NCBI RefSeq assembly: GCF_024519285.1
Contig: NZ_JAMZCY010000002.1
Span: 426,656 to 490,655, forward strand
Length of the DNA stretch: 64,000 nucleotides
From: Cohnella sp. WQ 127256
GTDB taxonomy: Bacteria > Bacillota > Bacilli > Paenibacillales > Paenibacillaceae
Reading direction: 5' to 3'
Part shown: positions 1-9,922 of the stretch, piece after piece
Layout: each line of letters starts with the position of its first letter
Numbering within the stretch: position 1 is the first letter of the stretch
Notes under the pieces: model-generated
Database searches by the model: none
Told to the model about the DNA's origin: nothing
What the model saw: only the letters and a program-made list of their open reading frames with translations
Position numbers and translations under genes: made by a program

Positions 1-93
1 ATGGTCATCACTACATTGCCGATCGTGCTTGCGTATCCGTTCCTCCAGAAATATTTTGTCAAAGGCCTCATGATTGGGTCACTTAAGGGTTAA
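1..93 (+). CDS. Carbohydrate ABC transporter permease, C-terminal fragment
   Basis: Only the last 30 codons are in the window. They end in PFLQKYFVKG followed by MIGSLKG and a stop, which is the characteristic C-terminus of LplC/YtcP-type inner-membrane permeases of Gram-positive sugar importers. The next gene is a large solute-binding lipoprotein, which fits the usual permease-permease-binding protein order of this transporter family. The start lies upstream of the window. The short gap to the next gene (94-160) contains a small hairpin, ttccc/ggga, that may tune expression of the binding protein. Confidence 0.75.
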   Translation: MVITTLPIVLAYPFLQKYFVKGLMIGSLKG

Positions 94-160
94 TACAAAA
101 TAACGGTTTCACTTTCCCCATCGGGAAAATATTATAAATACGAATTTAAGGGGTATAACG

Positions 161-1864
161 ATGAAGAAATGGCTAAGCTTAACGATTATTGCTGCACTCA
201 TGATCACCCTCGTCGCTTGTGCAAGCAACAAGAATGAACCGGCTTCAAGCAGCCAAAGCGCATCAAGTGAGCCTCCGGCATCGAGTGCCAGCGCAAGTGC
301 AAGTGAAAGCGCTAGCGAACCAGCAGCGGATGAGGCAGGTTGGAAAGCAGACACTTCGCCGATTACATTCGACTGGTATTTGAACTTCGCTTGGTTCCCG
401 AACAAATGGGGCGTCGATCCGACCTCTCAGTACATTACGAAGAAAACCGGAGTTAGCTTAAACCTTATCGTTCCGGCTGGTAACGAGAATGAGAAGATGA
501 ACGCTATGATTGCAGCTAACGATCTACCAGACTTTATTACACTCGGCTGGTATGAAGAAGGCGTGAAGAAAATGATCGAAGGCGGACTCGTTGATTCCTT
601 AACGGATCTGGCAAATGAATATGATCCTTACTTCTTCAAAGTCGCGGATGCTGCCAAGCTGTCTTGGTATGCTCAACCGGATGGCAAAACGTACGGTTAC
701 CCGAACGCTTCATCTTCTCCGAAGGACTTCCAGACGTTCGGCACGGAGTTTACTTCCAATCAGACATTCGTTGTTCGCAAAGATATGTATGAAGCAATAG
801 GTAGTCCGGACATGCGGACACCGGAAGGCTTCCTAAATGCACTGAAGCTTGCGAAGGAGAAATTCCCTCAAGTGAATGGTCAACCCCTCATTCCGATTGG
901 CTTCCATGAATTCAATGATGTGGGCAACTATTCATTCATCGATGTTCAACAGGATTCGTCTTACTTGGCGAATTATTTGGCTCTACCTCGCGAGAAGGAA
1001 GGCAAGCTCTACGACCGAACCACAGATCCAGAGTTTGTGAAATGGCTCAAAGTATTCCGTCAAGCGAATCAAGACGGTTTAATCTCTAAGGATGTATTCG
1101 TTGACAAGAGAGCGCAAATGGAAGAGAAAATCTCACAAGGACGTTATTTCGCAATGCTGTACCAGCGTACGGATTTTGCAGCACAGCAGAATGTTCTATT
1201 CGCGAACGATCCGAATTCTGTTTATATCGCAGTGGATGGACCAGCGAATGCACAAATGGACCCTCCAACGCTTTCAGGACCGGCGATCTCCGGTTGGACA
1301 GTCACGTTGATTTCCAAGAAGGTTAAGGATAAAGAAAGAGCAATTAAATTCCTTAGCTACCTAATCAGCGAAGAAGGACAAAAAGACATGTATCTTGGCG
1401 AGAAAGGCGTCTCGTACGATACGATCGATGGCAAGGACCAACTCAATCCTGAAGCATTTGCATTGATGAACTCAGATCGCTCGGCCTTCGATAAGAAATA
1501 CGGTGCGTCGCATACGTTCTGGATGCTAATGGATACAAACATGCAGCTCCAATGGCAAAAGCCTGCTGTTGAGCCTTTCAAACAATTGGAAGATTGGACG
1601 AAGGGGAAAACAGTGAGCTACTCTCAGTATGACTTGATTAATCCACCAGCTACCTCTAAGGAAGGGATTAACGGGACGAAGATTGCGAATGAATGGGGCA
1701 AGATATTGCCGAAGCTACTCTTGTCCAAATCGGATGCGGACTTCGATCAAGTATTCAATGAGTTTATTGAGAAACGTGAAAAAACAGGCTTTGCAGAGCT
1801 GCAAGCCTACCGTCAAACCAAATATGAAGAAAATATTAAGAAATTAGCGGAATTCATGAAGTAA
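161..1864 (+). CDS. Extracellular solute-binding lipoprotein (LipO/YtcQ-like)
   Basis: A 567-residue lipoprotein. The N-terminus has a basic start, a hydrophobic stretch and the lipobox LVAC near residues 17-20, so the mature protein is lipid-anchored outside the membrane. A Ser/Ala/Pro/Glu-rich linker (about residues 27-60) follows, then a long periplasmic-binding fold with aromatic-rich segments such as FDWYLNFAWFPNKWG. The size (over 550 residues, against about 430 for MalE-type proteins) is typical of the LipO/YtcQ group that partners LplB/YtcP permeases. The start is preceded by AAGGGG at good spacing. It probably binds an oligosaccharide, but the substrate cannot be read from the sequence. 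A strong terminator follows. Confidence 0.85.
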   Translation: MKKWLSLTIIAALMITLVACASNKNEPASSSQSASSEPPASSASASASESASEPAADEAGWKADTSPITFDWYLNFAWFPNKWGVDPTSQYITKKTGVSLNLIVPAGNENEKMNAMIAANDLPDFITLGWYEEGVKKMIEGGLVDSLTDLANEYDPYFFKVADAAKLSWYAQPDGKTYGYPNASSSPKDFQTFGTEFTSNQTFVVRKDMYEAIGSPDMRTPEGFLNALKLAKEKFPQVNGQPLIPIGFHEFNDVGNYSFIDVQQDSSYLANYLALPREKEGKLYDRTTDPEFVKWLKVFRQANQDGLISKDVFVDKRAQMEEKISQGRYFAMLYQRTDFAAQQNVLFANDPNSVYIAVDGPANAQMDPPTLSGPAISGWTVTLISKKVKDKERAIKFLSYLISEEGQKDMYLGEKGVSYDTIDGKDQLNPEAFALMNSDRSAFDKKYGASHTFWMLMDTNMQLQWQKPAVEPFKQLEDWTKGKTVSYSQYDLINPPATSKEGINGTKIANEWGKILPKLLLSKSDADFDQVFNEFIEKREKTGFAELQAYRQTKYEENIKKLAEFMK

Positions 1865-1876
1865 GCAGCAGGGTAG

Positions 1877-1917
1877 GTCCAAAAAAACCCAGTAATTCTG
1901 GGTTTTTTTGGACTTTT
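1877..1917 (+). terminator. Rho-independent terminator
   Basis: A perfect 16-bp stem (1877-1892 with 1898-1913) around the loop TAATT, containing A7/T7 runs and followed by TTTT. It ends the transporter operon before the YesM gene. Confidence 0.9.
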
Positions 1918-1976
1918 CTAGCGTCATCGATAGGCGCGCATGATAGAATAACTGCACGACCCGCTGCGAAAGAGAT

Positions 1977-3872
1977 GTGAAGACATTGTCTATTTATTGG
2001 AAAAGAAAAAAGGACAGAGTGGTGTATGGGATTGAACAGCTGACCTTGCAGCAGAGGCTCGTGATCTCCTATATTCTTATTATTCTGCTACCGAGTATTC
2101 TCATCTCTATGTATATTTTCCGAGGGTTAACAGGAAATACGATTCAAGAGCTACAGAAGAATAACGAATATGCATTGGAGATTGAACAGGTTAGTATTCA
2201 TAACAACATGGAAACGATGAAGAGGGCTGCGGAAAGGGCAAGGATCGAACCGCATGTATACGATTACTTAGATCAACCAAATGAATTGAGTGTTGAGGAT
2301 CTGATTGATCTAGATCGGATTAACCTTTATAACATTGTCAGAATTCAATATAATAACCCAAGCATTGAGCTCATCCGTATCTTTATGAGTAATCCAGCTA
2401 CCAATGAAATGTATCCCGTTCTTTATCACGAAAGTCGGATTCAGAAGGATCCTTGGCATAAGACTGTTATGGAAGCGGATCAACAAGACGTTTGGGTATT
2501 TAGTAGATCGACACGTGAAATTCTTCAAAGCCGGCTTAAAGGAGAAGAAGTGATCAGTCCTAGAATCTCTCTTTACAGGGAGATGCAATATCCGAAAGGA
2601 TCCCATGTTGGCATATCAGAAGTCGATATGCTACTGACCAATTTCTTTCCGAATACATTCAATGCCTTACAGGATGATCATTCCCAACTGGTGATTTTTG
2701 ATCGGAAGGGTAGCATTTACCGTAATTCTGCTAATAGCTTCTTCGATCGATCAGGTTTAACGGATGCCATGGTAATGCAACAACTCGCTTCTATCGAACC
2801 TACCAAGATCAGCAAGGGCAGCTTTGAATTTAAGGTGGCAGGTGCTCCGTTCTTGGGTGTCTATTCCTACATCGAGCCTTTGGATATTTACATGCTGAAG
2901 GTATCGTCGCTCCTGCCCGTCTATGAAGGGATCAACAAGACCCGCAACCAAATTATTCTCGCAAACTTCATCCTAATCGCCATCTTGACGCTATCTACCT
3001 ATTATTTGAACTCCTTCATTCTCAAGAAGCTACACGTGTTGACGGATTCGATGAAGAAGGTGAGGCAGGGAGACTTCGGCTTTGACATTAACATCCGTGG
3101 TGGAGGAGAGGTTGGAGACTTAGCCCACCATTTCCGTAAAATGTTACGTAAAATTAACGAGCTTATCGCAGATGCGGTGAACAAGCAGGCTGCTGCTAAA
3201 GGTGCAGAGCTCGCCACACTCAAAAATCAGATCGATTCTCATTTCTTATACAATACACTCGAGAACATTAAGATGATGGCAGAAATCAACGATCAGCGAG
3301 ATATCTCAGATGCACTGACCTCGTTGGGGAGTATGATGAGATATAACATGCGCTGGACAAGTGAATATGTGCGTCTGAAGGATGAGCTTAGTCATATTAG
3401 TAATTATATTAATATTGCCAATATCCGCTTTGACAACAAGATGAAGCTAATAACGGATATACCCGCGGACGCGATGAATCAAGAGCTGTTAAAGATGTCG
3501 CTCCAGCCAGTCGTTGAAAATTCCGTTAAGCACGGGCTTCGGGATAGGGATTTGAATATCGTCATTCGTGCGGAATTAGATTCTGATCTGATGCTTATCT
3601 CAGTCACAGATGATGGAGCGGGAATGTCCTCAGAGCAGGTGTATGAGCTTAACAGTCGAATCACACGCAGAGAAGGCGTATCAGGTGATTGGAGTGGCCA
3701 AGGAGGAAGCCATCCTGGTCAAGGGAGTGGCATTGGGTTAGTGAACGTTCATAGCCGTATCCAACTCTTCTTTGGCAAAGAATACGGATTACATGTCGAG
3801 AGTGAGTTAGGAAGCTACACGCGAATTACGATTCGTATTCCACATCTCATTTTAAGTGGGGGGCTCTCTTAA
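1977..3872 (+). CDS. YesM-type sensor histidine kinase
   Basis: A 631-residue membrane sensor with a GTG start. A transmembrane helix at about residues 29-48 and a second at about 325-347 bracket a large extracellular sensor region. A HAMP-like stretch follows, then a His_kinase-family phospho-acceptor motif DSHFLYNTLENIK and a HATPase with the N-box VENSVKHGL, the D-box DDGAGM and the G-box GSGIGLVNVHSRI. The C-terminal part is typical of the LytS/YesM class, which phosphorylates AraC-type response regulators. The cognate regulator starts one base after its stop. It probably senses a carbohydrate or cell-wall signal and controls the neighbouring transporter, though this is inferred from position. 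The Shine-Dalgarno sequence is weak (AAAGAG). Confidence 0.88.
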   Translation: MKTLSIYWKRKKDRVVYGIEQLTLQQRLVISYILIILLPSILISMYIFRGLTGNTIQELQKNNEYALEIEQVSIHNNMETMKRAAERARIEPHVYDYLDQPNELSVEDLIDLDRINLYNIVRIQYNNPSIELIRIFMSNPATNEMYPVLYHESRIQKDPWHKTVMEADQQDVWVFSRSTREILQSRLKGEEVISPRISLYREMQYPKGSHVGISEVDMLLTNFFPNTFNALQDDHSQLVIFDRKGSIYRNSANSFFDRSGLTDAMVMQQLASIEPTKISKGSFEFKVAGAPFLGVYSYIEPLDIYMLKVSSLLPVYEGINKTRNQIILANFILIAILTLSTYYLNSFILKKLHVLTDSMKKVRQGDFGFDINIRGGGEVGDLAHHFRKMLRKINELIADAVNKQAAAKGAELATLKNQIDSHFLYNTLENIKMMAEINDQRDISDALTSLGSMMRYNMRWTSEYVRLKDELSHISNYINIANIRFDNKMKLITDIPADAMNQELLKMSLQPVVENSVKHGLRDRDLNIVIRAELDSDLMLISVTDDGAGMSSEQVYELNSRITRREGVSGDWSGQGGSHPGQGSGIGLVNVHSRIQLFFGKEYGLHVESELGSYTRITIRIPHLILSGGLS

Positions 3873-3873
3873 T

Positions 3874-5439
3874 ATGCGGACATTACTAATTGCGGATGAC
3901 GAACGAAATATCAGGAATGGCCTTAAGGCAATGATTGAGCGGGAATATCCGGGAGCTTATCATATTTTCCTCGCGGCGGACGGTCAGCAAGCGTTGGAGC
4001 AATTCATGCAGAGCCCAGCTGACATCGTTCTTACGGATATTCGAATGCCGATCATGGACGGGATCGCCTTAATTAAACAGCTGACGGATATTGTAGATGG
4101 GCCTGCGCTGCTCATCTTAAGTGGCTATGATGATTTTCAATATGCCAAAGAAGCAATTAAGCACAAAGTAAGGGACTATTTGCTTAAACCGATCATCCGT
4201 GAGGATTTGTTCGGAGCACTTAATCGGATTGAAGCTGAGCTTAAGCAACAGGAATCGATCCATAACAAGCTTGAGGTGACGGATAAATATCGGAAAGGCA
4301 TGCGGATCAATACACTTCAGCACGTGTGGGCGAGATCGGATATGGGTTCAGAGGAAGTGGCATCCTTAGCGTTAGAAGCGGGCCTTCAGGAGTTTGAGCC
4401 TTCTTATTATATTGGGATATTAGATTCTCCGGACAATCAACGCAATGTAATAAAAGGGCAAGAATATTTATCCGGTCGTGAGCTGGAGGGAACACTCCTC
4501 TCCTTAGAAGACAAGGACGGCCGTCTCGTAGTGTTAGCGTCCCGACAAGAGCTGCTTCAAGGGATGACGGATCATCTAGCCTCTGCATCGGGTGGAACAG
4601 GGACGTTCGCTACTGGAATAAGTGGAAGAGGAGAAACGGTGGGTCAACTCAAAGTCAAATATGAAGAAGCTCGCCACGCCCTTAAATACCGTCTTTTGCT
4701 AGGTAGGTCGGATTCGATATTGATTCATTATGAACAGCTTAAGCATAGGAGTCGCTCCTACCAGGTTCCTGAAGATACGATCCATAAGCTAGCTAATATG
4801 ATGGGAACGGACAGGGATAAAGAGATGAAGATGCTACTCTTAGAGCTATTCTCTGCTCCAACGCTAGCTGAGGCGGATATTGACTACTTCGAGGCAGTCA
4901 GTCTGAAGTTAAATGAACAAGTGTTCGATAAAGTGTTCTACACCTATGGTGAAGCATCGATTGAAATCATAAAGTTGTATAAGATGGCCGGTAGCTTATA
5001 CAATTTTACGATTATTCATGACTATATCCAATGTGTGGAAGGCTTGCTGTTAAGCTTGAACGACTACATCCGGAGTTTGAAGTCGGTCCACGTCGATCAG
5101 AAGGATATGTTTAAGGCTGCGGAATATATTCGGGACAACTTTGATAAGGAGCTAAGCATGACGATGGTATCCAATCATGTTTCCCTTAATTACTCTTACT
5201 TCAGCCAAGCGTTCAAGGAGTTTGCGGGGATGAGCTTTGTCCAATACTTGAAAAACCTGCGGATCGGTAAAGCGAAGGAGCTCCTCGAGACGACCGAATT
5301 GAAGGTGCTTGAGATTGGTGAGAAGGTTGGTTTCGATAATACGAAGCATTTCAATCGAGTCTTTAGGGAAACTCTCGGTGTTACCCCCTTAGAATATCGG
5401 CAAAGCATTAACAGTCGTATAAATGGGAAGTCGATTTGA
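3874..5439 (+). CDS. YesN-type response regulator with AraC DNA-binding domain
   Basis: A 521-residue cytoplasmic regulator. The N-terminal receiver has the acidic pair in IADDERN, the phospho-acceptor Asp in LTDIRMPIMDG and the conserved Lys in LLKP. A long middle region with no obvious motif follows, then a C-terminal AraC/XylS double helix-turn-helix (about residues 415-515) ending with the signature VGFDNTKHFNRVFRETLGVTPLEYR. I chose ATG 3874 because GGGGGG lies at proper distance and because it opens the canonical receiver sequence; an in-frame GTG at 3856 is less likely. It is coupled to the upstream kinase gene with a one-base gap. Confidence 0.9.
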   Translation: MRTLLIADDERNIRNGLKAMIEREYPGAYHIFLAADGQQALEQFMQSPADIVLTDIRMPIMDGIALIKQLTDIVDGPALLILSGYDDFQYAKEAIKHKVRDYLLKPIIREDLFGALNRIEAELKQQESIHNKLEVTDKYRKGMRINTLQHVWARSDMGSEEVASLALEAGLQEFEPSYYIGILDSPDNQRNVIKGQEYLSGRELEGTLLSLEDKDGRLVVLASRQELLQGMTDHLASASGGTGTFATGISGRGETVGQLKVKYEEARHALKYRLLLGRSDSILIHYEQLKHRSRSYQVPEDTIHKLANMMGTDRDKEMKMLLLELFSAPTLAEADIDYFEAVSLKLNEQVFDKVFYTYGEASIEIIKLYKMAGSLYNFTIIHDYIQCVEGLLLSLNDYIRSLKSVHVDQKDMFKAAEYIRDNFDKELSMTMVSNHVSLNYSYFSQAFKEFAGMSFVQYLKNLRIGKAKELLETTELKVLEIGEKVGFDNTKHFNRVFRETLGVTPLEYRQSINSRINGKSI

Positions 5440-5478
5440 TGAAATAGTTAGAGGTCTCGATGATCGTATTCATGACCA

Positions 5479-5514
5479 GGACGTTCAGAAGCTCGTTTCT
5501 GAACGTTCTTTTTT
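5479..5514 (+). terminator. Rho-independent terminator
   Basis: The stem ACGTTCAGAA/TTCTGAACGT (5481-5490 with 5497-5506) is extended by two further pairs and followed by TCTTTTTT. It ends the YesM/YesN transcript. Confidence 0.85.
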
Positions 5515-5612
5515 ACGAATAAAAAATAACTAAAAAATAGAGGGCAGGAGAAGCTATAGGGATGGATAGTGAGGGTGTAGTGAGGGCTATGTGTAGAATG
5601 CGGGTAGATCAT

Positions 5613-5628
5613 TCGAACGATTGTTCAA
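5613..5628. promoter_or_regulatory. Candidate TetR-family operator
   Basis: TCGAACGATTGTTCAA is a near-perfect 16-bp palindrome, close to the TTGAACGATCGTTCAA form seen for many TetR-type repressors. It lies about 45 bp upstream of the -35 box of the exporter operon, whose last gene is a TetR-type regulator. A weaker related sequence (CGACCAGCCGTTCGA) sits between the -35 and -10 boxes. The assignment is an inference. Confidence 0.45.
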
Positions 5629-5670
5629 TCCTATTTCCCTGATAAATCAATGAAATAATCGCGCCTGAAT

Positions 5671-5699
5671 TTGACTTTCGACCAGCCGTTCGATAATCT
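5671..5699 (+). promoter_or_regulatory. SigA-type promoter for the RND exporter operon
   Basis: TTGACT at 5671-5676, a 17-bp spacer and TAATCT at 5694-5699, located 36 bases before the chosen start codon. Confidence 0.6.
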
Positions 5700-5735
5700 A
5701 AAGAAAAGAGAGATCAAGAGGAGGAAGTGGAGAAG

Positions 5736-8700
5736 ATGAAAAGCGTTATTGGATTTTCGTTAAAGAATAAATTTGCTTTATGGATGATTACAATCATCGT
5801 AATCATTGCCGGTTTGTATTCCGGTTTGACTATGAAGCAAGAGAGCCTGCCTAACCTTAGCCTGCCCTTCTTAAGCGTGACTACGATTTCCCCGGGTTCT
5901 GCACCGGATGCTGTCGTGAAGCAAATTACTGAACCGTTAGAGAAGCGTCTTAAGAATGTTGAAGGGGTTAAGAATTTGACTTCGACTTCTATGGAGAACG
6001 TTTCTTCTATATTCGTCGAATACGATTTCGGTCAGGATATGGATCAGGCTGTATCTCAATTAAGGGAAGCGGCTGCTGATGTTGCACTCCCAGAAGGGAT
6101 TGCGACGCCTGACATTTCGAAGTTCTCAATCAATTCCTTCCCAGTTATTTCGTTAAGCGCGTCGGGACATGGAAGTCTAGAAGAGCTGACGAAAATTGTA
6201 TCTGAAGAAATACAGCCTGATCTTGAAGGGGTAACGGGTGTTGCTTCCGTTCAGATCGCGGGTCAGTATGTTCAAGAAGTAACCTTGAAATTCAACAAGG
6301 CCAAGCTTACCGAGCTAGGCCTTAACGAAGAAACGATCAAAGGAATCGTGCAAGGCTCTGCCTTAAAGGTTCCGCTTGGGTTGTTCCAATTAGATAAGAC
6401 TCAGAAGACCGTTGTTGTTGATGGACGTATCACAACAATCGACGACTTGAAGAAAATCGAAATTCCAGTTATACCTTCGGCTACTGGACCTAATGCAGGT
6501 GCGGCTAATCAAGAGGCCCCAGCAGCAGGGGCCGGATTAAACACGGTCCAATTAGGTGACATTGCCGACATTGCGATAGCGGGTAAAGCTGAATCCATCT
6601 CACGCACGAATGGTCAGGAATCCATCGGAATTCAGATCGTTAAAGCTAATGATGCCAATACAGTTGACGTTGTTAATGGTGTTAAAGATCAGGTAGACAA
6701 GCTAAAGGAAAAGTTCTCTGATCTGAAGCTGGATGTTCTGTTAGATCAAGGGGAGCCGATCGAGAAGTCTGTTGAAACGATGCTAACCAAGGCGTTATTC
6801 GGTGCATTATTCGCAGTCATCGTTATATTGCTATTCCTTAGAAATATCCGTACAACGATCATTTCCATTGTTTCGATACCTTTGTCGCTCATTATTGCTG
6901 TTCTTTTCTTAAAGCAATTTGATATTACCTTAAATATTATGACACTTGGAGCGATGACTGTTGCCATCGGGAGGGTTGTCGACGACTCGATTGTGGTCAT
7001 CGAGAACATATACCGTCGTATGTCGCTTGCCGGAGAGAAGCTGAAGGGTAGAGAACTTGTCCTGGAAGCAACGCGCGAGATGTTCCTGCCAATCATGTCG
7101 TCCACGATCGTAACGATCGCGGTATTCTTGCCGCTTGGACTAGTAAGCGGAATGGTTGGTCAAATCTTCCTTCCGTTCGCACTGACGATTGTTTTTGCAC
7201 TACTGGCTTCCTTGCTTGTCGCCGTTACGGTTGTGCCAATGCTGGCTCATCAAATGTTCAAGAACGGAATCAAAGCGGACAAAGTCCACAATCACGAAGA
7301 GAAGCCAGGCCGTCTTGCTAATGGCTATCGTCGTTTTCTGACTAAAGCTTTGAACCACAAGATTATAACGCTAGTCATCTCTTTTGCCCTACTTGTCGGC
7401 AGTATGTTCCTAGTTCCGTTAATCGGAGTCAGCTTCTTGCCTGATCAAGAGGACAAATTCACAATGGTGACTTATTCTCCTGAACCAGGAGATCGTGTTG
7501 AAGATGTAGAGCAACGAGCTTTGATCGCTGAGAAATATATTATGGAGCAATCGGATATTACGAGCCTGCAGTATTCGATAGGGGGATCTAATCCTCTCCA
7601 GCCAGGACCTTCGAAATCCGGATTGTTCTTCGTTCAGTATAAGAGCGATACGAAGGATTTCGCTGATAAGAAAACAGCCTTAGTTGAAGGCTTGCACAAA
7701 GCTGTTCCAACAGGAGAATGGACAGAGATGGACATGGGTGGCGGAATGGGCGGAAGTGGCTTTAGTATTAGCGTCTTCGGCGAAAACTTGGACGATATTA
7801 CTCCAGTCGTTAATCAAATTGCGGATCTCATGAAAGCTGATGATTCCTTTGATAAAGTAGATACAAGCCTATCTAAGACGTACGAGCAATATACAATTGT
7901 AGCTGACCAAGCGAAGCTCAGCCAATACGGGTTGACTGCAGGTCAGATAGCAATGACATTAAGCCCACAGCGTGCTCGTCCGGTATTGACGCAAGTGGAA
8001 GAGCAAGGCAAGACATACAACGTTTACGTAGACGTTGCAACAGCTCAATATAATAATGTGGATGATATTCTGGATTCTAAGCTGCAATCTCCTCTTGGTA
8101 TAGCTGTACCGATTCGCGATGTGGCTAAAGTCGAGGAAGGCACTTCACCAAACTCGATTACTAGACAAAACGGAAAAATGGTTGTAAATGTAACAGCGGA
8201 TATCACGAAATCTGATGTTTCTAAGGTGTCCAGTGATTTACAAGCCAAAGTAGATAAATTAGAGAAACCGTCATCTGTTGAAGTGAATTTCGGTGGTGTT
8301 ACGGAGCAAATCAATGAAACGTTCACGCAGCTTGGTCTTGCGATGCTTGCAGCGATTGCGATCGTGTATTTAGTGCTCGTGCTTGCATTCGGTGGTGGAC
8401 TTGCACCGTTCGCAATCATGTTCTCCTTACCGTTCACGATTATTGGTGGACTTGCAGCCTTGTATGTGACGGGTGAGACGTTAAGTGTATCTGCTCTGAT
8501 GGGTGCATTGATGCTGATCGGTATCGTTGTCACGAATGCGATTGTTCTTATCGACCGTGTTATTCATAAGGAGAATGAAGGCATGTCAACTCGCGAGGCG
8601 TTACTTGAAGCGGGTGGAACGCGACTTCGTCCGATTCTGATGACTGCACTTGCCACAATTGGAGCACTTCTACCGCTTGCTTTTGGTTTCGAGAGCGCAG

Positions 8701-8837
8701 GTATAATTTCCAAAGGGCTTGGAGTTACCGTTATTGGAGGGTTGATCAGCTCGACGTTGCTTACGCTCCTGATCGTGCCGATCATTTATGAGCTGCTTAT
8801 GAAAATGAGACGCAAACCGAAAAAGGCAACAGTTTAA
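5736..8837 (+). CDS. RND-family exporter (SwrC/YerP-like)
   Basis: A 1033-residue inner-membrane transporter of the HAE1/AcrB superfamily, of usual length. It has TM1 near residues 15-33, a large extracellular porter domain, TM helices 2-6 including the proton-relay motif GRVVDDSIVVIENIY with two adjacent Asp, a second porter domain, and the last TM cluster (PFTIIGG, GIVVTNAIVLIDRV). Gram-positive members such as Bacillus subtilis SwrC/YerP export surfactin or lipophilic toxicants without an outer-membrane partner. ATG 5736 is preferred over GTG 5727, because AGGAGG at 5719-5724 would be only 2 bases from the GTG. A TetR regulator follows immediately, as in the yerO/yerP pair. Confidence 0.9.
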   Translation: MKSVIGFSLKNKFALWMITIIVIIAGLYSGLTMKQESLPNLSLPFLSVTTISPGSAPDAVVKQITEPLEKRLKNVEGVKNLTSTSMENVSSIFVEYDFGQDMDQAVSQLREAAADVALPEGIATPDISKFSINSFPVISLSASGHGSLEELTKIVSEEIQPDLEGVTGVASVQIAGQYVQEVTLKFNKAKLTELGLNEETIKGIVQGSALKVPLGLFQLDKTQKTVVVDGRITTIDDLKKIEIPVIPSATGPNAGAANQEAPAAGAGLNTVQLGDIADIAIAGKAESISRTNGQESIGIQIVKANDANTVDVVNGVKDQVDKLKEKFSDLKLDVLLDQGEPIEKSVETMLTKALFGALFAVIVILLFLRNIRTTIISIVSIPLSLIIAVLFLKQFDITLNIMTLGAMTVAIGRVVDDSIVVIENIYRRMSLAGEKLKGRELVLEATREMFLPIMSSTIVTIAVFLPLGLVSGMVGQIFLPFALTIVFALLASLLVAVTVVPMLAHQMFKNGIKADKVHNHEEKPGRLANGYRRFLTKALNHKIITLVISFALLVGSMFLVPLIGVSFLPDQEDKFTMVTYSPEPGDRVEDVEQRALIAEKYIMEQSDITSLQYSIGGSNPLQPGPSKSGLFFVQYKSDTKDFADKKTALVEGLHKAVPTGEWTEMDMGGGMGGSGFSISVFGENLDDITPVVNQIADLMKADDSFDKVDTSLSKTYEQYTIVADQAKLSQYGLTAGQIAMTLSPQRARPVLTQVEEQGKTYNVYVDVATAQYNNVDDILDSKLQSPLGIAVPIRDVAKVEEGTSPNSITRQNGKMVVNVTADITKSDVSKVSSDLQAKVDKLEKPSSVEVNFGGVTEQINETFTQLGLAMLAAIAIVYLVLVLAFGGGLAPFAIMFSLPFTIIGGLAALYVTGETLSVSALMGALMLIGIVVTNAIVLIDRVIHKENEGMSTREALLEAGGTRLRPILMTALATIGALLPLAFGFESAGIISKGLGVTVIGGLISSTLLTLLIVPIIYELLMKMRRKPKKATV

Positions 8838-8877
8838 TTGTTAATTCATAATGGGAACGGAGGTGATGGAGTTGGCC

Positions 8878-9792
8878 ATGCAAGATAAGAAGAAGCAAAT
8901 TCTAGATGCAGCGATTTATTGCTTTGCTCGCAAAGGGTTTTACGCAACTACAATTCAAGAAATCGTTGATGAGCTCGGCATGGCCAAGGGCTCCATCTAC
9001 TTCTATTTCAAGTCGAAAGACGATCTACTTATATCGGTTATTGAATATTATGGCGAAATGTTATATGTAGGGATGGAGGTACTCCCAGAAGAAGTGGGTC
9101 TCTCACCAAGAGATAAGCTGGCCACGCAATTAGAAAGGCAATTCCGCTTCCTAAGAGATCATCTGGACTTCATGCGGATGCTCTTAAAGGAGCCGCTGAC
9201 TGGGCTACATCCACATATTCAGAAACTAATGAGTCGCATGCGAGCGAGGGCTCAGCTATGGAATACGAATCATCTTCTAGCCATCTACGGCAATTCTGTT
9301 GAATCCTATTTGGGCGATGCATCAGCCTTATTATCGGGTATTGTAGCGCAGTATTTCGAGTCAATTGTTTTCGGTAACACTAAATTTGATGATCTGCGGT
9401 TAAGCCGGTTTCTTGTACGTCGCTTGGATGATCTCATTTCCGGGATCAAGCGAGCAGAAGAAGAGCCGATTTTACCTCCGATGGACTTAGTTTTACTTCG
9501 GAATCTTGCGGGCTATGTACAAGAAGAGGGAAATGTAGAAATTGCCCTTATCCAAGAGCTTGTGAATGAGATCACCACTTCGGAATCGACTTGGGATATG
9601 CAAACTCAAAGTGACTTACTTGCCGCGCTGGCGTTGTTGAAGGAAGAGGTCGTCAAACCGATTCATAAAAATCAATTAATCTTACGAGCGATGCTTGCCC
9701 TGCTTAAACAGCATATCTCAGGGCAAATGCGTGAGTCGGTGGAATTATTGGAACAGCGATTGTTCCCCAAAACATCAGAAGTAGTAGATTAA
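8878..9792 (+). CDS. TetR/AcrR-family transcriptional regulator
   Basis: A 304-residue regulator. The N-terminal 50 residues are a classic TetR helix-turn-helix: AAIYCFARKGFYATTIQEIV followed by GMAKGSIYFYFKSKDDL. The rest is a long all-helical ligand-binding part, about 100 residues longer than minimal TetR proteins, with no recognisable extra domain. The start is uncertain among four in-frame codons (8851, 8866, 8872, 8878). I chose ATG 8878 because GGAG lies 6 bases before it, although TTG 8872 fits the stronger GGAGG. It is co-transcribed with the RND exporter, so it most likely represses that operon. Confidence 0.87.
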   Translation: MQDKKKQILDAAIYCFARKGFYATTIQEIVDELGMAKGSIYFYFKSKDDLLISVIEYYGEMLYVGMEVLPEEVGLSPRDKLATQLERQFRFLRDHLDFMRMLLKEPLTGLHPHIQKLMSRMRARAQLWNTNHLLAIYGNSVESYLGDASALLSGIVAQYFESIVFGNTKFDDLRLSRFLVRRLDDLISGIKRAEEEPILPPMDLVLLRNLAGYVQEEGNVEIALIQELVNEITTSESTWDMQTQSDLLAALALLKEEVVKPIHKNQLILRAMLALLKQHISGQMRESVELLEQRLFPKTSEVVD

Positions 9793-9803
9793 ATTAAACA
9801 AAC

Positions 9804-9845
9804 GAAAGCCCCGGTTCCTCAATGGAATCGAGGGCTTTTGTTTTG
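9804..9845 (+). terminator. Rho-independent terminator
   Basis: An AAAGCCC/GGGCTTT stem with an inner GGTTCC/GGAATC pairing, followed by TGTTTTG. Its 3' half closely resembles the hairpin at 23853-23900. Confidence 0.75.
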
Positions 9846-9922
9846 TAAGTTGAGGATTACAAAAGCGGCATCCGTATGTTTTAATAAGGGGGTTAAATGT
9901 TCATCATCTTAATGACCTGGCG

